NCBI RefSeq assembly: GCF_003719305.1
Contig: NZ_RARC01000006.1
Span: 1 to 64,000, forward strand
DNA length: 64,000 nucleotides
Source: Mycolicibacterium stellerae
GTDB lineage: Bacteria > Actinomycetota > Actinomycetes > Mycobacteriales > Mycobacteriaceae
Reading direction: 5' to 3'
Shown here: positions 43,076 to 50,348 of the stretch, piece by piece
Layout of the letters: each line of letters starts with the position of its first letter
Position numbering within the stretch: position 1 is the first letter of the stretch
Notes under the pieces: generated by a model
The model's input: the letters and a program-made list of their open reading frames with translations, nothing else
The model's database searches: none
What the model was told of the DNA's origin: nothing
Position numbers and translations under genes: made by a program

Positions 43076-43672
43076 CTAGTTCCCGCCTGCGTCGGGCGGT
43101 ACCGCTGCCGTGGGGATGGCGTTGTCGATGAGCACGACTGCGATGGCGGCGGCGGTGGCGAAGGTTTCGGTGTTGAGGACCCGGTTGCGGGCCGAAGCGC
43201 CATCCAAGAGCAGCGCCAGTTGTTCGCCGAGCTGTTCGGGGTTGGTGGCGCCGGCCTCGCGCGCGGTTTCGGTGAGCCGCGCGGCAAATGCCTTCTTGTA
43301 GTCGGCGGCGTGTACGCGTGCCGGGTGATCCGGGTTGCGGATTTCGACGGCCGCCGCGATGAACGGGCACAGCGGTGCGTGAATGTCGAAGGCGGCGAGG
43401 AGCCGTTCGCGTGGGGAGAGGTCGGTGCGGTCGAACACCTCGGGCAGGATGTCGGGATCGAACCGGCGTAGGTGCTCGGCGATCAGCTCATCCTTGCCGG
43501 TGAAGTGCTGGTAGAAGGTGCGCTTGGATACCTGGGCCACCGCGCAGAGCTGGTCTAGGCCGGTGCTGTTGATGCCCTGATCGCGGAACAATTGTCGTGA
43601 AGCGCCCAGGATGCGCTCTCGTGCGCCCCGGCCGCGGCGCAGGCCCCGCGGCCCCTTCTCCAACTCCGTCAT
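43076..43672 (-). CDS. TetR-family regulator
   Basis: A 198-residue TetR with the helix-turn-helix at about residues 38-60 (L-D-Q-L-C-A-V-A-Q-V-S-K-R-T-F-Y-Q-H-F) and an alpha-helical ligand domain ending in a glycine-rich tail. The ATG at 43672 is used because the longer frame runs into the divergent gene. It faces an SDR gene across 120 bases that carry two identical 14-base repeats, the likely operators. It converges on the CYTH-CHAD gene. Confidence 0.9.
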   Translation of the reverse strand: MTELEKGPRGLRRGRGARERILGASRQLFRDQGINSTGLDQLCAVAQVSKRTFYQHFTGKDELIAEHLRRFDPDILPEVFDRTDLSPRERLLAAFDIHAPLCPFIAAAVEIRNPDHPARVHAADYKKAFAARLTETAREAGATNPEQLGEQLALLLDGASARNRVLNTETFATAAAIAVVLIDNAIPTAAVPPDAGGN

Positions 43673-43699
43673 GCACCCAGCGTAGCCCAGTTTGGTACG

Positions 43700-43767
43700 G
43701 ATCGGTGTACATAGCTTGCGCTCCGCATCATCGTTCGATAAGTTAAGCACGCTGATCGGTGTACATA
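43700..43767. promoter_or_regulatory. Two 14-base direct repeats, likely TetR operators
   Basis: GATCGGTGTACATA occurs at 43700-43713 and again at 43754-43767, exact in all 14 bases. The 54-base offset is close to five helical turns, so both copies face the same side of DNA. One is 27 bases from the TetR start and the other 25 bases from the SDR start. This symmetric placement strongly suggests control of both divergent promoters. Binding by the adjacent TetR is inferred. Confidence 0.65.
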
Positions 43768-43792
43768 ACATCGACACCGTTGAACGGATGGA

Positions 43793-44533
43793 GTGATCGT
43801 GGGAAAGCTCGACGGCAAGGTCGCGGTCATCACCGGCGCGACAAGTGGGATGGCGCTGGCCGGTGCCAAGTTGTTCGCTGACGAAGGAGCTCACGTCTTC
43901 ATCACGGGCCGACGGCAGGATGCGGTGGACAAGGCCGTCAAACAGATCGGGCGGAATGTCACTGGCGTGCAGGGCGATTCGGCCGACCTCAACCATCTGG
44001 ACCGTTTGTTCGGCACCGTCAAACAGGAAAAGGGCGCGATCGACGTGCTGTGGGCCAGCGCCGGGGTCGGCAAGCAAGCCAAGCTCGGCGAGATCACCGA
44101 GGAGGACTTCCACGACGCCTTCTGGTTGAACGCGCGCGGCACGCTTTTCACGGTCCAGAAAGCGCTGCCGCTGTTCAACGACGGCGGCTCGATCTTCATG
44201 ACCGGGTCAAACGCTTCGCTGCGGGGCTACCCCAACTGGAGCGTGTACGCCGGGAGCAAGGCCGTACTCCCCGCCTACGCACGGGTGTGGGTGTCGGAGT
44301 TGAGGGACAGGAAGATCCGAGTGAACGTGCTGACCCCCGGCCAGGTCGCCTCACCAATGCTGGAACAGGTAATGGACGAGGAGATGAAGGCGCAGTTCGA
44401 GTCGGTGATCCCGCGCCGAGAGATGGGCCGCCCCGAGGAGATCGCGTCGGCCGCGTTGTTCCTCGCCTCCGACGACTCGAGCTACGTCAACGGCATGGAG
44501 CTGGTCGTCGACGGCGGCACCACAGTCATCTGA
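43793..44533 (+). CDS. Short-chain dehydrogenase/reductase
   Basis: A 246-residue SDR. The cofactor loop is T-G-A-T-S-G-M at about residues 14-20 (the last residue is usually I), and the catalytic Y-A-G-S-K follows F-M-T-G-S-N-A-S. GTG at 43793 or 43799 may start translation, with GGATGGAG just before. It is controlled, most likely, by the divergent TetR. Downstream genes in the same direction (SnoaL-like and F420-reductase-like) may be cotranscribed, though gaps of 246 and 183 bases separate them. Confidence 0.87.
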   Translation: MIVGKLDGKVAVITGATSGMALAGAKLFADEGAHVFITGRRQDAVDKAVKQIGRNVTGVQGDSADLNHLDRLFGTVKQEKGAIDVLWASAGVGKQAKLGEITEEDFHDAFWLNARGTLFTVQKALPLFNDGGSIFMTGSNASLRGYPNWSVYAGSKAVLPAYARVWVSELRDRKIRVNVLTPGQVASPMLEQVMDEEMKAQFESVIPRREMGRPEEIASAALFLASDDSSYVNGMELVVDGGTTVI

Positions 44534-44779
44534 GTGACAGACACCGGGACGGACGCCGACGAAGACGTCGTCGCACCGGACCGCGGCCACCAGCGCAGAA
44601 CGGTACCAGCTCTCCGGATCAGAATCCGTTGTGGCCGTCCGCTTTTCGGGTCATCGACTAGCCACGCGCCTGAAAGGACGGCCACCGGGCCGGATGACCT
44701 GGCACACCAACGAATTGAACGGGTGGACGGAACACCAACCAGGTCACCCCACGAGCAACAAATGACTCAAGGAGCAACC

Positions 44780-45202
44780 ATGACTACGTTCGCCCCGCAC
44801 CGCGACACCGTCGAGGCCTTCGTCGACCACATGCACGGCGGCGCCGACAAAGACGCCCTTTCCGCAATCCTCGCCGAGGACGTGGTGCTGTACAGCCCAC
44901 TCGGTGATGAGCCAACCACTGGCCGCGAGTCAGTCCTGAAAGCTATGCAGGGTGTCGGCGGGTCGGCCGACCTCGCCTACAAGGAAGTCCTCAGCGGCGA
45001 GACGCACCACGCCGCATACTTTCGGCTGCAGATCGAAGACATCGCGGTCGATGGAATGGACTACATCCGGCTCAATGCGGACGGCAAGATCGCCGAGGTG
45101 ACCATATTTTGGCGCCCGCTGCCGTCCGGCGTCCAGATGCAAGGACGCCTTGCCGATGGACTCGGCATGCAGCCCTGGGAACTGCGCACGCAAACAAGGT
45201 AA
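44780..45202 (+). CDS. SnoaL-like / NTF2-fold small protein
   Basis: A 140-residue protein with the SnoaL-like pattern: V-E-A-F-V-D-H-M-H-G-G-A-D-K-D-A-L at the start, D-V-V-L-Y-S-P-L in the first strand, and a final D-G-K-I-A-E-V-T-I-F-W-R-P. Such folds serve as isomerases, cyclases or binding proteins. The ATG at 44780 has AAGGAG at the right distance. An in-frame GTG at 44534 would add 82 residues, but those read as non-coding. Bases 44534-44779 hold no other feature. Confidence 0.8.
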   Translation: MTTFAPHRDTVEAFVDHMHGGADKDALSAILAEDVVLYSPLGDEPTTGRESVLKAMQGVGGSADLAYKEVLSGETHHAAYFRLQIEDIAVDGMDYIRLNADGKIAEVTIFWRPLPSGVQMQGRLADGLGMQPWELRTQTR

Positions 45203-45385
45203 CGGTGAAGCCCGATCCCCAGGTGGGCAAGTAGTTGCCGCACCGGATGGGCCGCTGTCGCCGACACCTCCGGGTCGGCCATTTCACCCGAACCCGGCCA
45301 AACCTCAACGTCACCCACCCGGGCCACCGGCCCCGGGGAAGAACGAGATAAAGCGGAAGATCGAGACCGCAGAAGAGAGCACACC

Positions 45386-46012
45386 ATGAACAGCATCAGC
45401 ATCATCGGCACCGGGAACATGACCCGCGCCATCGGCGCGCTGGCGGTAGCCGGCGGCAACACCGTCGAGGTCATCGGCCGCGACCAGTCCAAGGCCGCTG
45501 AGCTGGCCAAGGCTCTCGGCGGCGGCGCCAGGACGGGAGAGTTCGGCGCCGCGCCGGCCGGCGACATCGTGATCGTGGCCCTGAGGTACGCCGATGTCGT
45601 TCCGGTCGTCACCCAGTACGGAAACGCGCTGGCGGGCAAGGTCATCGTCGACATCAGCAACCCCTTCAATGCCGAGGCCGACGGGCTGGCCATCCCCGAT
45701 GACACCTCGATCGCACAGGAGGTCGCCAAGGTGACCCCGGCTGGCGCCAACGTGGTGAAGGCCTTCAACACCGTCTTCGGTCATGTCCTGAAGGAGGGTC
45801 GGACGCTGGATGTGTTCTTCGCTGGCGACGATGCGCAGGCCAAGGCACACGTGTCGGAGTTCATCGCGAGCCTCGGGCTGCGCCCGCTGGACGTCGGCGG
45901 CTTGAACATGGCGCACTGGCTGGAAGGAACGGGCCTGATCCTCATGGGTCTCGCCCGTCACGGGGTCGGCCAATGGGATATCGCTCTCGGCGCCAACGAA
46001 TTTGACGGCTGA
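45386..46012 (+). CDS. F420-reductase-like NADP-binding oxidoreductase
   Basis: A 208-residue protein whose N-terminal Rossmann loop is I-I-G-T-G-N-M-T-R-A-I-G at residues 6-17. It follows the layout of NADPH:F420 oxidoreductase (Fno) and related predicted dinucleotide-binding enzymes (COG2085): V-I-V-D-I-S-N-P-F, then V-K-A-F-N-T-V, then G-D-D-A-Q-A-K. Actinobacterial members may pair with coenzyme F420 or just use NADPH. It is preceded by a purine-rich stretch, GAAGAGAG. The function within this group is unresolved. Confidence 0.82.
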   Translation: MNSISIIGTGNMTRAIGALAVAGGNTVEVIGRDQSKAAELAKALGGGARTGEFGAAPAGDIVIVALRYADVVPVVTQYGNALAGKVIVDISNPFNAEADGLAIPDDTSIAQEVAKVTPAGANVVKAFNTVFGHVLKEGRTLDVFFAGDDAQAKAHVSEFIASLGLRPLDVGGLNMAHWLEGTGLILMGLARHGVGQWDIALGANEFDG

Positions 46013-46172
46013 GCGCACCCGCGCGCTAGGCCAAGCCGTGAACGAACGCGGGCGCTGTGCACCCTCGAAATGGTTGATGAGTCGCTGAAAGGTGTTGGTA
46101 TGTCCGACGTCAACGTGGGCCACCGATCGCCTGCGAGCAGAGGAGCCTCGCGATGAAGCTTGGTTTCGTCAT

Positions 46173-46431
46173 TCACGATTCGGGCTGGCGGCGGCCGTGT
46201 TCGTCGGGCTCGTAGAAGCCGGCCAGGACCTCGGTGATGGCGGCATCCCACAAGGACCGCTTCGAGGACGCCCGCACCGCATGGGCATAGAACGTTCGCG
46301 GGGAGATCTGGACGCCGCGCTCGGTGAGAACGCGGCAGATCGGAGCCACCCCGAAGCGGTCTGTTGTTCTCGGCGATGAACGCACAGACCGAACCGGTCA
46401 GCGGCGGTTGCACGTTTACTGAACGGGGCAC
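46173..46431 (-). pseudogene. IS3-family transposase (OrfB) remnant, frameshifted
   Basis: Read in two frames on the minus strand, the sequence gives G-S-V-C-A-F-I-A-E-N and then D-R-F-G-V-A-P-I-C-R-V-L-T-E-R-G-V and S-P-R-T-F-Y-A-H. This is the start of an IS3 OrfB (normally F-I-D-x-H-R-x-x-F-G-V-E-P-I-C-R-V-L). One extra base in the run GAACAACAGACC (46364-46375) breaks the frame, and the protein stops after about 80 residues, before any DDE catalytic residue. It is an inactive fragment. Confidence 0.7.
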
Positions 46432-46455
46432 CTAAGCGCCAACTAGGGTGAGGCT

Positions 46456-47139
46456 GTGTGGTGTTTCCGGACGCCAGGCCGCCTGGCCGCAGTGTGGATT
46501 GCGTTGCTGGTGGTTGCTGCATCCGGCCTGACGAGTTGCTCACGCGATGTTTCCGGCTCGCCGGTCAAATCAAGCGCGATGGCTGTCGATCTCGGTACCG
46601 TCCTGCTCGACCCTGACGAAATCGATGACGTGATGGGTACCAGCGGCTCTGAAGTAGTGGATGAGGGAGACGCACCCGACGACACGATCGATGCGGACCC
46701 GCCAGAATGCCACGGGCTGGTCTACATCGCTGGCGAGATCGAATACGCGCCCACAAATTTCACCGAGATGCGTTGGCGGATTGTCGGGGCCGACAACGTC
46801 AGCAGCGTTGTAGAGATGGCGGCGCAGCTCCCTTCGGTCGCGAACGCGGATGAGTTCATCGATAAGCAAGCCAAGGCGTGGGAAGGGTGTCGCGACGAAG
46901 TCATCACCAGCAAAGACAAGGTGAGTGGCTCGACAACGCAAGACCGCGTGACAGCGGTGAAAACTCGCCCTCACACTGTGATCGCGTCAGCGCTTACGGA
47001 GTCAACCCAGGTGCGTTGTCAGCACGTCCTACAGGCGGTGTCGAACGTCATTCTCGACGTAAGCGCCTGCGGCGACAGCGTTTCAGCTCCAGCCGAAGCG
47101 ATCGCGTCGAAGCTCGCCGACCGAGTCCAGCCCGGTTAA
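46456..47139 (+). CDS. Lipoprotein with PknH-type sensor domain (second copy)
   Basis: A 227-residue lipoprotein with signal and lipobox G-L-T-S-C (C28). The mature part has the PknH_C-like pattern: V-L-L-D-P-D-E-I-D-D-V-M-G early, then W-E-G-C, and R-C-Q-H-V-L-Q-A-V-S-N-V-I-L-D-V-S-A-C late. It is the same family as the protein at 21101 but clearly diverged. It begins with GTG shortly after the IS3 remnant, without a strong ribosome binding site. It lies just outside the tRNA-borne element. Confidence 0.8.
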   Translation: MWCFRTPGRLAAVWIALLVVAASGLTSCSRDVSGSPVKSSAMAVDLGTVLLDPDEIDDVMGTSGSEVVDEGDAPDDTIDADPPECHGLVYIAGEIEYAPTNFTEMRWRIVGADNVSSVVEMAAQLPSVANADEFIDKQAKAWEGCRDEVITSKDKVSGSTTQDRVTAVKTRPHTVIASALTESTQVRCQHVLQAVSNVILDVSACGDSVSAPAEAIASKLADRVQPG

Positions 47140-47213
47140 CGGAATCGACAGCCCTCACTGACCACCGCCTGATACCGCTGCTCGGCCACGCTCAACTCCC
47201 TCATCTGAAGGAG

Positions 47214-47304
47214 TGTCAAGGATCAACCGAAGTAGATGTCAACCATCAGCCGAAACACTGTCAGGCATCACCCGAAGCCAAACGTCAAGCATCAACCGAC
47301 GTAA
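47214..47304. repeat. Four imperfect tandem repeats of about 23 bases
   Basis: Units start at 47214, 47237, 47259 and 47283, each close to the consensus TGTCAAGCATCAACCGAAG followed by a variable spacer. Spacing is 23, 22 and 24 bases. The array stops 12 bases before the left attachment repeat, outside the integrated element. It has the look of repeated protein-binding sites, for example iterons or transposase-binding ends. No matching gene is adjacent, so the role is open. Confidence 0.65.
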
Positions 47305-47316
47305 TACACGTCTGAC

Positions 47317-47363
47317 GTGGGGCGGGCGGGGCTCGAACCCGCGACCAATGGATTATGAGTCCA
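47317..47363 (-). repeat. Left attachment site (displaced tRNA 3' copy)
   Basis: The 47 bases starting GTGGGGCGGG and ending GAGTCCA are exact over the whole length with 50351-50397. Read on the minus strand they run from the anticodon stem to the discriminator base, but CCA is replaced by CGT and the 5' half of a tRNA is absent. It is therefore an att core and not a tRNA gene. Beyond it, 47364-47665 (302 bases) holds a possible arm site and no gene that I can support. Confidence 0.88.
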
Positions 47364-47492
47364 TTTTCGGCGCCGCTCTGACCTGCGCAGACAATGTCCT
47401 CTCGCCTGCGTATCACCTGCAAGAGGTGAGTTTCGGGTGTTTTGGGGTGGGTCTCCGGTTGGGTCTGGAATGGCCCCTGATAGCCCCCTGGC

Positions 47493-47510
47493 TGCCGGGG
47501 TAACGCCGGG
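47493..47510 (+). promoter_or_regulatory. Putative integrase arm-type site, left end
   Basis: TGCCGGGGTAACGCCGGG lies 130 bases inside the left core. The right end carries the same sequence with one change (G for A) at 50271-50288, in the same orientation. Paired short repeats near both ends are how arm-type sites of tyrosine integrases appear. The function is inferred, and GC-rich repeats can arise by chance. Confidence 0.4.
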
Positions 47511-47665
47511 CTAGCGCCGGGTTTGTTCGTACGGCTAAGACACGCAGCGCGACACACCAATATGCGTCGGGTCGCGGTCGTAGACTGAACCAGTCGCTCG
47601 AACACATGAGCGAGCAATAGTGCACGCGGATATTGGGTGCGCACACCGGCAAAGTTGGAGCAAGT

Positions 47666-48208
47666 ATGACCGTGAACGAGAACACTTCGGCCGAGCACAT
47701 CGACGCGGAACCGGAAGTTACCTTCTTCGCGCCCGTGCGGCCCACGGTCGTGCAGGCGCTGCGACCGGGAGATGAAATCCTGGTACCAACGGATGACGGT
47801 CCGTTCCCTCACGTAGCGCAACGCGCCCGAATAACCGATATCCGAGACGACGAAGCATCGCGGTTGATCACCGTCAACGGCGACCTGATCGGCGAAGTGA
47901 GCGGGCTGTTCGAGAAGCCAGCCAACCCCGGCGAAGTCCTTCATCGACTGGTCCAACCTGGCGAGCCGCCCCAAAACGAATCATCAATCCTCGTGCGAGG
48001 CGACAAGTTGTGGAAGTGGATCGGCGCAACGATGAATGTTGCCGACCAGCCAGAGCAGTTCATCCTACTTGCATGGCAACGCGTCCAAGACGACGAGATC
48101 GACGGGGAGGCAATCGAAGTACGAATGCGAAGCGTATGGAACCCGAGAAAGACGGTGACGCAGACCGCCATGTTGGATTCAACGATTGCCTTTAAGGGCT
48201 ACCGTTGA
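47666..48208 (+). CDS. Element cargo gene A, unknown function
   Basis: A 180-residue soluble protein that I do not recognise. It has no signal peptide or membrane segment. The first half contains D-E-I-L-V-P-T-D-D-G-P-F and a beta-rich R-A-R-I-T-D-I-R; the second half has W-K-W-I-G-A-T and Q-F-I-L-L-A-W-Q-R-V-Q. The ATG at 47666 is chosen over a start 33 bases upstream that adds non-conserved-looking residues. The stop overlaps the next gene (TTGA), so the two are a coupled pair. Base composition is less GC-rich than in neighbouring genes, fitting transfer with the element. Confidence 0.65.
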   Translation: MTVNENTSAEHIDAEPEVTFFAPVRPTVVQALRPGDEILVPTDDGPFPHVAQRARITDIRDDEASRLITVNGDLIGEVSGLFEKPANPGEVLHRLVQPGEPPQNESSILVRGDKLWKWIGATMNVADQPEQFILLAWQRVQDDEIDGEAIEVRMRSVWNPRKTVTQTAMLDSTIAFKGYR

Positions 48209-49230
48209 CCGTAGCGGCGGGCGACACCCAAGAACGGCCTCTGGAAGGGCACTTCGCCTGCGGCAATGGACTTTTCATAGCCATCGAGTGCATCGGGCAC
48301 AGTTACAGCACAAAGACGACGACCCGTGATGTGTCGCTTTCATTGCCAACGCTGAAACAAAATTGGCAAGAAGGTCGTCTGGATCCACCCACTTGGACAT
48401 ACCGACACGCTCGGGAGGCGAACGCCGACATCCAGGACGAGAAGTTCGATTGGGGCGTCACCGTGGGATTCCACGACGAGCCGGACGGATCACAAGCACC
48501 TGACTATGCGCGGATCAGTCGACTTCGGTTCGAGACAACTATTGCAACAACACGCCTGGCTGCCGACTTCTTTAAGGTGCGTGCGGAAGCTGTACGCGAA
48601 CTCGAATCCTGTTGGGCACTAACAAGTTCTTGGATATCGATCTTCACAAGGCAGAACTCCGTTACTGTCGGCAAAGCTGGCAGCGGTATGCGTGTGGGAT
48701 CAATCGTTAACTGGAGTGGCGACAACAACTACCGAGTTAACGTATCGACTGATACGAGCAGTCCTGTGTTGAGCGCGGCAGGCGTAGACATCCTCGATCA
48801 CCAGACTCTAACCGCCTGCCTTGCGTTGGCCGCGAGACAAACCATGCCGCCGCTTGAGTGGACCTTCATTCGAGATGCGCGATCGTTGGTCACCGCGAAG
48901 GAGTACCGACGTGCCGCAATCGATGCTTGTACCGCATCTGAGTTGGCCCTAACGGCACTCATCGACAACAAATTTGACGCTGACGGCATCCCTGCTGCTG
49001 CCCGCAAGGCGCAATTTGATACACACCACGGGATTTCAAAACTCACACAACTTCACAGAAAAGTTGGTGCCGCGGGGGTTCTGCCCACACGACTTGTACA
49101 AGACGTCGGTGCGCTTCGCAATAAGGCCGCTCACCGGGGCTACGATCCGACGCCAACCGAAACCGCCCTCGCTATTCAGACAGCCACCACTGTCGTTGAA
49201 CTTGTCAGCCCGCTATCGGGGTATCGCTAG
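48205..49230 (+). CDS. Element cargo gene B, HEPN-like C-terminal domain
   Basis: A 341-residue protein starting at TTG that overlaps the stop of gene A. The first roughly 210 residues are unrecognised and have beta-type character (E-G-H-F-A-C-G-N-G-L-F-I-A-I-E). The C-terminal roughly 130 residues are helical and end with D-V-G-A-L-R-N-K-A-A-H-R-G; R305-N-x3-H310 is the R-x4-6-H signature of HEPN domains, which are often RNases in toxin-antitoxin, abortive-infection and ApeA-type anti-phage proteins. Codon and base use are less GC-rich than in the host genes. A defence role with gene A is plausible but only inferred. Confidence 0.68.
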   Translation: MTVAAGDTQERPLEGHFACGNGLFIAIECIGHSYSTKTTTRDVSLSLPTLKQNWQEGRLDPPTWTYRHAREANADIQDEKFDWGVTVGFHDEPDGSQAPDYARISRLRFETTIATTRLAADFFKVRAEAVRELESCWALTSSWISIFTRQNSVTVGKAGSGMRVGSIVNWSGDNNYRVNVSTDTSSPVLSAAGVDILDHQTLTACLALAARQTMPPLEWTFIRDARSLVTAKEYRRAAIDACTASELALTALIDNKFDADGIPAAARKAQFDTHHGISKLTQLHRKVGAAGVLPTRLVQDVGALRNKAAHRGYDPTPTETALAIQTATTVVELVSPLSGYR

Positions 49231-49236
49231 CTCTTG

Positions 49237-49740
49237 CTAGCCAAACAGCGGGACGACGTTGCTCGGCAGCTTCACCGGGGCGATTGGTTCAGGCAGCTTG
49301 TTTCCCGCCGTGTCATCGTCGCTGGGAATCCACCCGCCATAGACGTCGAGCGTGAGCGTGTAGGTGCTGTTGCCAAGCCACTGCGACACCTGCATGAAAG
49401 GCGTGCCAGCCGACAGTTGCAGGGTCGCGAAGGTGTGCCGGAGATCGTGGAGCCGGACGCCTTGCACGGCGGGTGAATCTTTGGTGGCCGGTCGGCTCGC
49501 CGGTAGTCCCACCGCTTCCAACGCGGGACGCATCAGGTTCTTGTAGAACGCGCCGGGGTCAACAGGTTCGGTGAAATCCAACGGCGCAATCGCCCGGCAT
49601 CCACGCCGCCGCGCACCGCCCAGAGCGCGGTTCGGCCACAACGGTGCGGTCCGCTCATCGGAACGCGGATGAACCGTGTCGAGATAGTCGCGCACGAGCC
49701 ATTGTCGGGACAACAGCCCGCGCAGGGAAGTGCGTCGCAC
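49237..49740 (-). pseudogene. Tyrosine integrase, N-terminally truncated
   Basis: The frame keeps the C-terminal catalytic part: H-D-L-R-H-T-F-A-T (box II arginine) and L-D-V-Y-G-G-W with the nucleophilic tyrosine. Similarity continues upstream only to about R-E-L-G-G-A-R and then breaks in a frameshift near 49800, so the arm-binding and core-binding domains and the first catalytic arginine region are lost. The box usually reading L-G-H-S is L-G-N-S here, removing the third-position histidine. Both faults suggest an inactive enzyme. Confidence 0.8.
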
Positions 49741-49832
49741 GCGATGCCCGCGAATCCTGGCCCCTCCGAGTTCTCGCCAGGGCCAGGTATGCCGAAGTCG
49801 CGTTACCGCCCGACGATCGCCAGCGAGACGCT

Positions 49833-50207
49833 TTAGCCGTCGGCTGTGTGTGGGTCAGGATGCTTCTCCCACCCGGCGGAGTAGTGCTCGCCAGCAGCGA
49901 TCAAGAGACGGAGTTCTACGCCTCGCGCCAACGCCGCATCGAACGCCGTCCGGGTGTCCGGCCAGTACTTCGCGATGACCTTCTCGCCCCCGAAGGTGTC
50001 GAAGGTCACCCTTCGCAATTCATCTCGTGTCTTCGGCTCACCGAGGTACCGGGCAACGGCGGCGACCATCTGTGCGCCCCGAAGTCGCTCGGGATGATCA
50101 GGCACGCTGAAGCGCTTTAACCGTTCCGGTGGGTCGTCGTCTCCAGCGGAGAGCTTCGGGACTTGGTGTAGCCCTGTCCCGTCAGGGTCGTCCGCAGGGC
50201 TGTACAT
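49833..50207 (-). CDS. Small element gene of unknown function
   Basis: A 124-residue charged protein, M-Y-S-P-A-D-D to the end P-H-T-A-D-G, with a central helical stretch (A-Q-M-V-A-A-V-A-R-Y-L-G) and aromatic residues (K-Y-W-P-D-T-R, E-H-Y-S-A-G-W). I recognise no family. It lies between the integrase remnant and the right attachment site, where excisionase or regulatory genes often sit, but no winged-helix or helix-turn-helix motif is obvious. Amino-acid composition looks like a real protein. Confidence 0.5.
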   Translation of the reverse strand: MYSPADDPDGTGLHQVPKLSAGDDDPPERLKRFSVPDHPERLRGAQMVAAVARYLGEPKTRDELRRVTFDTFGGEKVIAKYWPDTRTAFDAALARGVELRLLIAAGEHYSAGWEKHPDPHTADG

Positions 50208-50270
50208 GGCCCGACGGTAAGCGCACCCAACCGGGTCTGAAGGCGATTTAACAGACCAGGTGCGCCCAGG

Positions 50271-50288
50271 TGCCGGGGTGACGCCGGG
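50271..50288 (+). promoter_or_regulatory. Putative integrase arm-type site, right end
   Basis: TGCCGGGGTGACGCCGGG is 17/18 identical to 47493-47510 in the same orientation and lies 63 bases inside the right core. See the left-end site for the reasoning. Nothing else is visible in 50208-50348. Confidence 0.4.
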
Positions 50289-50348
50289 GTGAAGAGCGTC
50301 GCCGAGAACTGTCGTCCGACTGAAACACCCATTTAGCAGGCCTTTTCT

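Noticed and set aside
44534-44779. N-terminal extension of the SnoaL-like gene from a GTG just after the SDR stop
   Set aside because: The added 82 residues have non-coding composition, and a good ribosome binding site precedes the ATG at 44780.
47214-47304. CRISPR array
   Set aside because: Units are imperfect, the interval is only about 23 bases and there are no unique spacers or cas genes.
47317-47363. A second tRNA gene
   Set aside because: The 5' half (acceptor, D arm) is absent and CCA is not encoded; it is the displaced half of an attachment site.
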